NCBI RefSeq assembly: GCF_000711875.1
Contig: NZ_JONM01000008.1
Location: 124,001-188,000, forward strand
Length of the DNA: 64,000 bases
Reading direction: 5' to 3'
Origin: Andreprevotia chitinilytica DSM 18519
Lineage (GTDB): Bacteria; Pseudomonadota; Gammaproteobacteria; Burkholderiales; Chitinibacteraceae
Under the pieces are notes generated by a model that did not search any database, had not been told where the DNA came from, and saw only the letters and a program-made list of their open reading frames with translations. This document shows positions 57,709 to 64,000 of the stretch, piece by piece. Each line of letters begins with the position of its first letter. The first letter of the stretch is position 1. Position numbers and translations under genes: made by a program.

Positions 57709-57765
57709 ACGCGGTCACATGCGACACCCTCGGGTGTCGCGCTTTCGTATCGAACGTGACCGCGT
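57709..57765 (+). other. Two-tier hairpin between sucA and sucB
   Basis: Outer stem ACGCGGTCAC/GTGACCGCGT (57709-57718, 57756-57765) encloses inner GCGACACCC-TC-GGGTGTCGC (57721-57740). No U-tract follows, and the next gene starts 70 bp later. Likely an RNA processing or stability element inside the operon. Confidence 0.6.
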
Positions 57766-57834
57766 CTTGCCTATCGGCCGCCTTGCTTGTCGGCAGAGGC
57801 TGAACGGACAACAAGATCCACTTGGAGAAACACC

Positions 57835-59061
57835 ATGATTGTTGAAGTCAAAGTACCGCAATTGCCGGAATCGGTCGCTGAAGCCACGCTCCTGCAGTGG
57901 AAAAAGAAAGTCGGCGAGGCTGTTGCCCGCGACGAAAACCTGATCGATATCGAGACCGACAAGGTCGTGCTCGAAATCCCGGCGCCGCAAGCTGGCGTGC
58001 TGGCTTCCATCGTTCAGCAAGAAGGCGCCACCGTGGGCAGCCTGGACCTGATCGCCACGATCGATACCGAAGCCAAGGCCGCTGGTGCGCCGCAAGCTGC
58101 TGCAGTGCCGGCACCTGCCGCCGCTGAGCAGACCGCCAAGGTTGAAGCTGCAGCCAAGGCTGCCGGTGTTGACCCGAGCGCGGTTGGTTTCGGTACCACC
58201 GTGATGCCGGCTGCCAAAAAGCTGGCTGCCGATACCGGTGTTGATGCTTCGAAGATCGAAGGCTCGGGCCGCGGTGGCCGCGTGCTGAAAGAGGACGTGC
58301 AAAAAGCTGCTGCGGGTGGTGCCAAGCCGGCTGCTGCGCCGGTTGCGCTGCCGGTTGGCGATCGCGCTGAACAGCGCGTGCCGATGAGCCGCCTGCGTGC
58401 TCGCGTTGCCGAGCGTCTGCTGCAATCGCAACAGACCAACGCCATCCTCACCACCTTCAACGAAGTGAACATGAAGCCGGTGATGGATCTGCGCAACAAG
58501 TACAAGGACAAGTTCGAGAAAGAGCACGGCGTGAAGCTGGGCTTCATGGGCTTCTTCGTGAAGGCCGTCGTTGCCGCGCTGAAGAAGTACCCGATCGTGA
58601 ACGCGTCCGTTGATGGCAGCGATATCGTTTACCACGGCTACTTCGATATCGGCGTGGCTGTCGGCAGCCCGCGTGGTCTGGTGGTGCCGATCATCCGCAA
58701 CGCGGACCAACTGAGCCTGGCCGAGATCGAGCGCACCATCGCCGAATTCGGCAAGCGCGCCCAGGAAGGCAAGCTGACTGTGGAAGAACTCACCGGCGGT
58801 ACCTACACCATCTCCAACGGCGGCACCTTCGGTTCGATGATGTCCACCCCGATCATCAACCCGCCGCAATCCGCGATCCTCGGCATGCATGCCACCAAGG
58901 AACGCGCAGTGGTCGAGAACGGCGAAGTGGTCGTTCGCCCGATGATGTATCTGGCTCAGTCCTACGATCACCGCATCATCGACGGCCGCGAAGCCGTGCT
59001 GTCGCTGGTGGCGATCAAGGAAGCGATCGAAGATCCGGCTCGTCTGTTGCTCGATCTGTAG
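57835..59061 (+). CDS. sucB: Dihydrolipoamide succinyltransferase (E2)
   Basis: 408 residues from ATG 57835 with GGAG 8-9 nt upstream. One lipoyl domain with the lipoyl Lys in [15 protein letters not shown] (about residue 42). A Pro/Ala linker. An E3/E1-binding domain with [21 protein letters not shown] and [11 protein letters not shown]. The catalytic acyltransferase domain has [20 protein letters not shown] (start), [20 protein letters not shown], and the active His and Asp in [13 protein letters not shown]. It forms the core of the 2-oxoglutarate dehydrogenase complex. Confidence 0.97.
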   Translation: MIVEVKVPQLPESVAEATLLQWKKKVGEAVARDENLIDIETDKVVLEIPAPQAGVLASIVQQEGATVGSLDLIATIDTEAKAAGAPQAAAVPAPAAAEQTAKVEAAAKAAGVDPSAVGFGTTVMPAAKKLAADTGVDASKIEGSGRGGRVLKEDVQKAAAGGAKPAAAPVALPVGDRAEQRVPMSRLRARVAERLLQSQQTNAILTTFNEVNMKPVMDLRNKYKDKFEKEHGVKLGFMGFFVKAVVAALKKYPIVNASVDGSDIVYHGYFDIGVAVGSPRGLVVPIIRNADQLSLAEIERTIAEFGKRAQEGKLTVEELTGGTYTISNGGTFGSMMSTPIINPPQSAILGMHATKERAVVENGEVVVRPMMYLAQSYDHRIIDGREAVLSLVAIKEAIEDPARLLLDL

Positions 59062-59064
59062 TAC

Positions 59065-59178
59065 GTGAGGGGTGAGGGGTGAGGGGTGAGGTGTAAGCCC
59101 GCTCGTCATTCCAGCCCCTGTGATCAACCCAGATGGTGTGGGTGTTTTCTCCTCACACCTAACGCCTCACACCTCACA
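59065..59178. repeat. GTGAGGG heptamer repeat and inverted copies between sucB and lpd
   Basis: Four 7-bp units (GTGAGGG three times, then GTGAGGT) at 59065-59092 are followed about 60 bp later by CCTCACACC and CCTCACACCTCAC, which are their complement. The arms can pair imperfectly across a 60-nt loop. Apart from that this gap holds no gene. Confidence 0.65.
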
Positions 59179-59189
59179 GGTTCACCAAT

Positions 59190-60623
59190 ATGTCCCAACA
59201 ATTCGACGTCGTCGTGATCGGTGGCGGCCCAGGTGGTTACGTTGCAGCGATCCGCGCAGCGCAGCTTGGTTTCAGCACGGCTTGCATCGATGCCACCAAG
59301 GACGCTGTGGGCAAGCAAAGCCTCGGCGGTACTTGTTTGAATGTCGGCTGCATCCCGTCCAAGGCGCTGCTGCAATCGTCCGAGAACTACCACAACGCGG
59401 TGCATGGCTTTGCCGATCACGGCATCAATGTCGGCACGGTCAAGGTCGACATCGCCAAGATGCTGGCCCGCAAGCAAGACATCATCAACAAGAACACCGG
59501 CGGCATTGCCTACCTGTTCAAGAAGAACAAGGTCACGTCCTTCCTCGGCTACGGCAGCTTCAAGGCCCGTAATGGCGACAAGTGGCAGATCGAGGTCAAG
59601 GACGGTGACAAGGTCGAAGTGATCGAAGCGACCCACGTCATCATCGCTACCGGTTCCAAGGTGCGCCAACTGCCGGGCGTTGCCATCGACAACCAGCTGG
59701 TGCTGGATAACGAAGGCGCGCTGGCGATTCCGGCCGTGCCGAAGAAGCTGGGTGTGATCGGCGCTGGCGTGATCGGTTTGGAAATGGGCTCGGTCTGGAA
59801 GCGCCTGGGTGCCGACGTGACCGTGCTGGAAGCCATGCCGACTTTCCTCGGTGCTGCCGACGAGCAAGTCGCCAAAGACGCGTTCAAGTACCTGACCAAG
59901 GAAACCGGCCTCGCCATCACCAACGGCGTGAAGATCGGCGAGATCAAGGTCGGCAAGAAGGACGTGACCGTTAACTGGACCGACGCTGCCGGCGCGGAAC
60001 AAAAGAGCGTGTTCGACAAGCTGATCGTCTCGATCGGCCGTGTGCCGAACACGGACGGCCTGAACGCCGATGCCGTTGGTCTGAAGATCAATGAACGCGG
60101 CCAGGTTGAAGTCGATGATGACTGCCGTACCGCGCTGCCGAATGTCTGGGCGATTGGCGACGTGATTCGTGGCCCGATGCTGGCGCACAAGGCGTCGGAA
60201 GAGGGCGTGGCGGTTGCCGAGCGCATCGCTGGTCAACACCCGCATGTCGACTACAACGTGATTCCGTGGGTGATCTACACCAGCCCTGAAATCGCTTGGG
60301 TCGGCAAGACCGAGCAACAGCTCAAAGCCGAAGGCATTGACTATAAAAAGGGTCAGTTCCTGTTCTCGGCCAACGGCCGTGCGCTGGCGCTGGGCGAGGC
60401 CAAGGGCTTCGTCAAGATGCTGGCCGATGCCAAGACGGATCGCATCCTGGGCGTGCATATCGTCGGCCCGTTTGCCTCCGAGCTGATTTCCGAAGCGGTT
60501 GTGGCCATGGAATTCAACGCCTCGTCCGAAGACATCGCCCGCATTGTCCACGCTCACCCGTCGCTGTCCGAAGCGCTGCACGAAGCAGCGCTGGGTTGCG
60601 ACAAGCGTAGCCTGCATAGCTGA
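59190..60623 (+). CDS. lpd: Dihydrolipoamide dehydrogenase (E3)
   Basis: 477 residues. FAD motif [20 protein letters not shown], the redox disulfide in [17 protein letters not shown] (Cys about 48 and 53), NAD motif [37 protein letters not shown] and the C-terminal His-Glu in [16 protein letters not shown]. It reoxidises the lipoyl groups of SucB with NAD. Placement directly after sucB marks it as the 2-oxoglutarate dehydrogenase E3, although it may also serve other complexes. Confidence 0.97.
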   Translation: MSQQFDVVVIGGGPGGYVAAIRAAQLGFSTACIDATKDAVGKQSLGGTCLNVGCIPSKALLQSSENYHNAVHGFADHGINVGTVKVDIAKMLARKQDIINKNTGGIAYLFKKNKVTSFLGYGSFKARNGDKWQIEVKDGDKVEVIEATHVIIATGSKVRQLPGVAIDNQLVLDNEGALAIPAVPKKLGVIGAGVIGLEMGSVWKRLGADVTVLEAMPTFLGAADEQVAKDAFKYLTKETGLAITNGVKIGEIKVGKKDVTVNWTDAAGAEQKSVFDKLIVSIGRVPNTDGLNADAVGLKINERGQVEVDDDCRTALPNVWAIGDVIRGPMLAHKASEEGVAVAERIAGQHPHVDYNVIPWVIYTSPEIAWVGKTEQQLKAEGIDYKKGQFLFSANGRALALGEAKGFVKMLADAKTDRILGVHIVGPFASELISEAVVAMEFNASSEDIARIVHAHPSLSEALHEAALGCDKRSLHS

Positions 60624-60685
60624 TTTAGAACCCCTCGGGCTGGCCCGGCCAGCTCGAACCCTTTTCCTCACAAAGGATCATTGAG

Positions 60686-61858
60686 ATGAATCTGCACGAG
60701 TATCAAGCCAAGGAACTGCTGGCCAAGTACGGTCTGCCGGTACAGCGCGGCATTCTGGCGAACAGCGCCGAAGAAGCTGCGGCTGCGTATGACACGCTCG
60801 GCGGCAAGTTCGCCGTCGTCAAAGCCCAAGTTCACGCGGGTGGCCGTGGCAAGGCCGGTGGCGTCAAGGTGGTGAAGAGCCGCGAAGAAGCCGCTGAAGT
60901 CGCCAAGACCCTGATCGGCACCAATCTGGTGACCTACCAGACCGACGCAGCCGGTCAGCCGGTGCATTCGGTGCTGGTGTGTGAAGACATGTACCCGGTG
61001 CAGCGCGAACTGTACCTGGGCGCCGTAGTGGATCGTTCCAGCCAGCGCGTGGTGTTCATGGTTTCCACCGAAGGCGGCGTGGAAATCGAGAAGGTTGCTG
61101 AAGAAACCCCAGAAAAGATCATCAAGATCGAAGTCGATCCGCTGGTTGGCATGCAGCCGTTCCAAGGCCGTGATGCTGCGTTCGCGCTGGGCCTGTCCGG
61201 CTCGCAAATCGCCGCCTTCACCAAGCTGATCCTCGGCTCCTACAAGGCATTCGTTGAAAACGACTTCGCCCTGTTCGAAGTGAATCCGCTGGCGCTGCGT
61301 GAAAACGGCGAACTGGCTTGCGTCGATGGTAAGATCAACCTCGACTCCAACGCCCTGCATCGTCACCCGGAACTGCTGGCACAACGCGACAAGTCGCAAG
61401 AGAACGAGCGTGAAGTGAAGGCTTCCGAGTTCGATCTGAACTACGTGGCGCTGGAAGGCAACATCGGCTGCATGGTGAACGGCGCCGGTCTGGCCATGGC
61501 CACCATGGACATCATCAAGCTGAAGGGCGGCCAACCGGCCAACTTCCTCGATGTGGGCGGCGGCGCAACCAAAGAGCGCGTGATCGAAGCGTTCAAGCTG
61601 ATCTTGGCCGATACCTCGGTCAAGGGCGTGCTGATCAACATCTTCGGCGGCATCGTCCGCTGCGACATGATCGCTGAAGCGATCATCGCTGCCGTGAAGG
61701 AAGTGCACGTGACTGTGCCGGTCGTGGTCCGTCTCGAAGGCAACAATGCTGAACTCGGCGCCAAGATCCTCGACGAATCCGGCCTCAAGCTGACTTCGGC
61801 CCAAGGTCTGAACGACGCTGCCGAGAAGATCGTTGCCGCCGTCAAGGCCATCTCCTAA
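60686..61858 (+). CDS. sucC: Succinyl-CoA synthetase beta subunit
   Basis: 390 residues. ATP-grasp domain opening [38 protein letters not shown] (nucleotide Lys), [20 protein letters not shown] (metal-binding Glu/Asn), then the CoA-ligase part [14 protein letters not shown] and [23 protein letters not shown] sits 8 nt before the ATG. Works with SucD. Confidence 0.97.
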   Translation: MNLHEYQAKELLAKYGLPVQRGILANSAEEAAAAYDTLGGKFAVVKAQVHAGGRGKAGGVKVVKSREEAAEVAKTLIGTNLVTYQTDAAGQPVHSVLVCEDMYPVQRELYLGAVVDRSSQRVVFMVSTEGGVEIEKVAEETPEKIIKIEVDPLVGMQPFQGRDAAFALGLSGSQIAAFTKLILGSYKAFVENDFALFEVNPLALRENGELACVDGKINLDSNALHRHPELLAQRDKSQENEREVKASEFDLNYVALEGNIGCMVNGAGLAMATMDIIKLKGGQPANFLDVGGGATKERVIEAFKLILADTSVKGVLINIFGGIVRCDMIAEAIIAAVKEVHVTVPVVVRLEGNNAELGAKILDESGLKLTSAQGLNDAAEKIVAAVKAIS

Positions 61859-61885
61859 TCACCTGCACGAACTAAGGAAAAAACC

Positions 61886-62773
61886 ATGAGCGTTCTGGTT
61901 AATAAAGATACGAAAGTGCTGGTGCAAGGTTTCACCGGCAAAAACGGTACCTTCCACGCTGAACAAGCGCTGAAGGTCGGCACCAAGGTTGTTGGTGGCG
62001 TGACCCCGGGCAAGGGCGGTTCCGAGCATCTCGGCCTGCCGGTGTTCAACACCATGAAAGACGCCGTGCGCCAAACCCAGGCTGATGCTTCGGTCATCTA
62101 CGTGCCGGCAGCGTTTGCCAAGGATTCCATCCTTGAAGCCATCGATTCCGGCGTGAAGCTGATCGTCTGCATCACCGAAGGCGTGCCGACGCTGGACATG
62201 CTGTACGTGAAGAAAGCGGTCGACGAAGCCGGCATCCGCCTGATCGGCCCGAACTGCCCGGGCGTGATCACGCCGGGCGAGTGCAAGATCGGCATCATGC
62301 CGTGGCACATCCACAACCCGGGCCGCATCGGCATCGTGTCCCGCTCCGGCACGCTGACCTATGAAGCCGTGGCGCAAACTACCGCGCTGGGTCTGGGTCA
62401 ATCGACCTGCATCGGTATCGGCGGCGACCCGATCCCGGGCACCAGCCACATTGATGCACTGAAGCTGTTCCAGGACGATCCGGATACCGATGCGATCATC
62501 ATGATCGGTGAAATCGGTGGTTCAGCTGAAGAAGAAGCTGCTGAGTTCGCCAAGGCCTACGTGAAGAAGCCGGTGGTTGGCTACATCGCTGGTGTGACTG
62601 CCCCGAAGGGCAAGCGCATGGGCCACGCTGGCGCGATCATCTCCGGTGGCAAGGGTACGGCAGAAGAGAAGTTTGCCGCGTTCGAACGTGCTGGCATCGC
62701 TTACACGCGTAGCCCGGCCGAGATCGGCAAGACCATGTTCGAATTGCTCAAGAGCAAAGGCATGATCAAGTAA
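61886..62773 (+). CDS. sucD: Succinyl-CoA synthetase alpha subunit
   Basis: 295 residues. CoA-binding domain with [37 protein letters not shown] and [19 protein letters not shown]. The phosphorylated His is in [16 protein letters not shown]. It makes succinate and ATP/GTP from succinyl-CoA with SucC, 27 bp downstream of it. Two terminators follow, ending the TCA block. Confidence 0.97.
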   Translation: MSVLVNKDTKVLVQGFTGKNGTFHAEQALKVGTKVVGGVTPGKGGSEHLGLPVFNTMKDAVRQTQADASVIYVPAAFAKDSILEAIDSGVKLIVCITEGVPTLDMLYVKKAVDEAGIRLIGPNCPGVITPGECKIGIMPWHIHNPGRIGIVSRSGTLTYEAVAQTTALGLGQSTCIGIGGDPIPGTSHIDALKLFQDDPDTDAIIMIGEIGGSAEEEAAEFAKAYVKKPVVGYIAGVTAPKGKRMGHAGAIISGGKGTAEEKFAAFERAGIAYTRSPAEIGKTMFELLKSKGMIK

Positions 62774-62810
62774 GTCACGCAGCCCAAACTTCGGGCTTGC
62801 TTGAAATGAA

Positions 62811-62841
62811 CAACGCCACCGTCAGGTGGCGTTGTTTTTTT
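62811..62841 (+). terminator. TCA operon terminator
   Basis: CAACGCCACC-GTCA-GGTGGCGTTG followed by seven T; a strong Rho-independent terminator 40 bp past sucD. Confidence 0.92.
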
Positions 62842-62886
62842 GCAAGGCGTGGATAATTGCTGCAAATGCGTAAATCAACGCCCATC

Positions 62887-62917
62887 AAAAAGCCCCGCCG
62901 ATATCGACGGGGCTTTC
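62887..62917. terminator. Terminator facing the peptide array
   Basis: AAAAGCCCCG-CCGATATCGA-CGGGGCTTT forms a strong stem with A and T borders about 50 bp beyond the stop of the last peptide gene, so it probably ends minus-strand transcription of the array. Confidence 0.8.
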
Positions 62918-62967
62918 AATTCGGTACTCGGTCCAAGCGGTATGCCGCTTAGGCACCAAGTGCCAAA

Positions 62968-63135
62968 TTAGTCGTTCGGACAGTTTTGAACAGCGATGAT
63001 GCAAACCGAGTTGGTCGAGCCCTGATCGCATACATGATGACGGATATCGCACCACAGTGTGTCAGCAAAAGCCGGTCCGGCTACCGCAAATGTCAGTCCC
63101 AAACCCATAAGCAGCGAAGCAACGATCTTTTTCAT
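62968..63135 (-). CDS. Small secreted four-Cys peptide A (WC-HHVC family)
   Basis: 55 residues from ATG 63135 with an AAGGG site about 10 nt upstream. A signal peptide (MKKIVASLLMGLGLTFAVAG, then PAFA) is predicted to be cut before Asp 25, leaving about 31 residues: W-C-D-I-R-H-H-V-C, a spacer, then Cys 45 and Cys 52, ending NCPND. Four Cys at 29, 36, 45 and 52 could form two disulfides. The His pair between the first two Cys is a plausible metal site. Paralogous to peptides B and C in the same array. I do not recognise the family. Secretion to the periplasm or beyond is inferred; function is unknown. Confidence 0.75.
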   Translation of the reverse strand: MKKIVASLLMGLGLTFAVAGPAFADTLWCDIRHHVCDQGSTNSVCIIAVQNCPND

Positions 63136-63173
63136 AATGCGTAGTCCCTTTTTTGAGTGGTTACTGCTAAATG

Positions 63174-63189
63174 TCTGCCAATTGGCAGA
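63174..63189 (-). promoter_or_regulatory. Conserved leader hairpin upstream of peptide A
   Basis: TCTGCCAATTGGCAGA is a perfect palindrome (TCTGCC-AATT-GGCAGA as a hairpin) 38 nt before the peptide A start, with AAAAGAAT before and ATTTAGC after it on the minus strand. Equivalent hairpins occur at the same place before peptides B and C. Confidence 0.6.
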
Positions 63190-63269
63190 TTCTTTTACGC
63201 GCAAAAACTTGTTTTGCACTTTGATTCATTTCAATTGCGTTTAATTGCGACTTGTCGCGCGGCGACAAA

Positions 63270-63440
63270 TCAGCCGTTTACGCAGTATTCGTTTGCAAGG
63301 ACGCAAACGTTATTGGTCGAGCCTTGATCGCAGACGTGATGCTTGATCTCACACCAAAGCCCACCGTCGGCTGATGCCGGCGCAGCTACAGCAAAAGTCA
63401 GACCCAAACCCATCAGCAGTGAAGCAACAATCTTTTTCAT
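63270..63440 (-). CDS. Small secreted four-Cys peptide B (WC-HHVC family)
   Basis: 56 residues from ATG 63440, preceded by AAGG about 10 nt upstream. The signal peptide (MKKIVASLLMGLGLTFAVAA, then PASA) is nearly identical to that of peptide A. The mature part starts DGGLWCEIKHHVCDQGSTNN, followed by Cys 46 and Cys 53, and ends YCVNG. Cys spacing matches peptide A, while the C-terminal third has diverged (VLANEY against IIAVQN). The signal sequences of A and B are more alike than the ends of the mature chains. It lies 134 bp upstream of peptide A on the same strand. Too short for most gene callers. Function unknown. Confidence 0.72.
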   Translation of the reverse strand: MKKIVASLLMGLGLTFAVAAPASADGGLWCEIKHHVCDQGSTNNVCVLANEYCVNG

Positions 63441-63475
63441 ATTGCGTATTCCTTACTTGAGCGATTGACAGGGGA

Positions 63476-63495
63476 GATCTACCTATTGGCAGATC
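63476..63495 (-). promoter_or_regulatory. Conserved leader hairpin upstream of peptide B
   Basis: On the minus strand GATCTGCC-AATA-GGTAGATC makes an 8-bp stem with one G-U pair, 35 nt before the peptide B start, matching the position of the peptide A and C hairpins. Confidence 0.55.
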
Positions 63496-63511
63496 CAGAA
63501 CTTATGCTGCG

Positions 63512-63591
63512 CAGCCAATCAGCCAATCAGCCAATCAGCCAATCAGCCAATCAGCCAATCAGCCAATCAGCCAATCAGCCAATCAGCCAAT
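63512..63591. repeat. Microsatellite, CAGCCAAT x 10
   Basis: Ten perfect tandem copies of an 8-bp unit, followed by a partial unit (CAGCC). On the minus strand the unit reads GGCTGATT and the tract starts at the final Gly codon and TGA stop of peptide C, running into the gap before peptide B. Such perfect octamer arrays are prone to slipped-strand length change. Confidence 0.95.
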
Positions 63592-63758
63592 CAGCCGTTC
63601 GGGCAGTTTTGATATGCCTGCTCGCACGAAATATAGGACGGATCTTTCTCGCAGACATGATGTTTGATATCGCACCAAGGATTAGTGTCAGCGAAAACCG
63701 GAGCCGACACGCCAAGCGTAATTCCCAGACCAATTAAAAGTGCAACGATTGTTTTCAT
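63591..63758 (-). CDS. Small secreted four-Cys peptide C (WC-HHVC family)
   Basis: 55 residues from ATG 63758, with AAAAGG about 10 nt upstream. The signal peptide is MKTIVALLIGLGITLGVSAP (then VFA); the mature chain begins DTNPWCDIKHHVCEKDPSYI and has Cys 45 and Cys 52, ending NCPNG. It is the most divergent of the three yet keeps W-C-D-I-K-H-H-V-C and the final N-C-P-N seen in peptide A. Its last Gly codon and stop lie at the edge of the octamer repeat. It is the first gene of the array as transcribed; another copy could lie beyond the window edge. Function unknown. Confidence 0.75.
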   Translation of the reverse strand: MKTIVALLIGLGITLGVSAPVFADTNPWCDIKHHVCEKDPSYISCEQAYQNCPNG

Positions 63759-63795
63759 ATTGCGTAGACCTTTTCTTGAATTGTGACCGCTAAAT

Positions 63796-63813
63796 ATCCG
63801 CAGGGGTGCGGAT
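63796..63813 (-). promoter_or_regulatory. Conserved leader hairpin upstream of peptide C
   Basis: On the minus strand ATCCGCA-CCCC-TGCGGAT makes a 7-bp stem 37 nt before the peptide C start. It shares the flanks AAAAGA.. and ATTTAGC with peptide A, but the stem bases differ with pairing kept. Confidence 0.6.
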
Positions 63814-64000
63814 TCTTTTGGTGCGCTAAAACGCATTCTCTTTGAGCCATCAAAAGGGGAAGGTTATCCACCCGCAAGACTGCACTCGATGGAACTAGGG
63901 AATACACTTACGTTGAGGTGCGAATGAATTGAAGCATGCACACTTATTTCTTGCAAATAAAATTTCTACTTGCTGAATTTATTCTTAATTTCGACAAATG
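63814..64000. other. AT-rich non-coding edge
   Basis: No gene is recognised in the last 187 bp. The sequence is clearly richer in A and T than the rest of the window (for example AAATAAAATTTCTAC) and may hold the promoter of the peptide array, whose genes are read leftward from here. TTGCAA with TTCAAT 17 bp on (minus strand) is a weak promoter candidate. Confidence 0.4.

Noticed and set aside
59124-60671. Antisense ORF opposite lpd
   Set aside because: Same shadow effect; lpd motifs on the plus strand are complete.
63174-63189. Palindrome before peptide A as a plus-strand Rho-independent terminator (T-rich tract follows on the plus strand)
   Set aside because: No plus-strand gene ends there and the equivalent hairpin before peptide B lacks a T tract, so a leader element fits all three copies better.
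63512-63596. Possible CRISPR array
   Set aside because: Units are 8 bp, contiguous and without spacers, so this is a microsatellite.
63465-63737. Plus-strand ORF encoding repeated NQPISQSA-type residues
   Set aside because: Produced by the octamer microsatellite and by reading antisense through peptide C; no ribosome site or family.

Overview
The window looks like a chromosomal segment of a betaproteobacterium, most likely of the Neisseriales/chitin-degrader type. The evidence is GC-rich coding, a dapA-bamC pair, a GlcNAc PTS permease, an arginine succinyltransferase (AST) pathway, and one co-oriented TCA block (sdhCDAB-sdhE-gltA-sucAB-lpd-sucCD) preceded by a GntR regulator diverging from mdh. 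The placement is inferred from gene content and order; no search was run. Almost all of it is ordinary core genome. The accessory material consists of intergenic repeats and a small-peptide array at the far right.

Layout. 1-7.3 kb: the start of a MoxR ATPase (cut by the window edge), an outer-membrane beta-barrel protein, an HDAC-like amidohydrolase, a PiT phosphate transporter, SelO, a YbaK deacylase and a TPR protein. 7.5-12.1 kb: a response regulator with a TPR tail next to a PAS/GGDEF/EAL protein. 12.3-12.6 kb: two identical tRNA-Leu(CAG) genes. 12.6-25.3 kb: RNase R with a very long Ala/Lys/Pro tail, a PilZ-like protein, small conserved proteins, YgfX, an AddAB-like nuclease/helicase pair and an orphan CheB. 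25.4-29.2 kb: astA, astD and astE (astB and astC absent). 29.2-38.7 kb: an NlpC/P60 hydrolase, an ABC1/UbiB kinase with a MliC-like protein, azoreductase with a divergent LysR, CsdA/CsdE, NudB and YbhP-ClsB. 38.7-45.3 kb: bamC, dapA and an RND pump with its adaptor. 45.7-47.7 kb: nagE. 47.9-62.8 kb: mdh, gntR and the TCA operon. 62.9-63.8 kb: three tandem paralogous secreted mini-proteins.

How the genes work together. The TCA block encodes succinate dehydrogenase with its flavinylation factor, citrate synthase, 2-oxoglutarate dehydrogenase (E1, E2, E3) and succinyl-CoA synthetase on one strand. mdh diverges from it across a 14-bp perfect palindrome that is a plausible operator. AST products feed succinate and glutamate into this cycle, and NagE brings in GlcNAc.

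The most novel part is the right end. Three minus-strand genes encode 55-56 residue pre-peptides with cleavable signal peptides and about 31-residue mature chains carrying four conserved Cys and a W-C-[DE]-I-[RK]-H-H-V-C core. Each is preceded at nearly the same distance (35-38 nt) by a hairpin with a 4-nt loop whose stem sequence differs between copies while pairing is kept. A perfect 8-bp x 10 microsatellite starts exactly at the stop codon of one of them. Also notable are a 266-bp MITE-like element with 22-bp perfect terminal inverted repeats flanked by TA, inserted 11 bp before the csdA start codon, and REP-like palindromes resembling the pseudomonad type.
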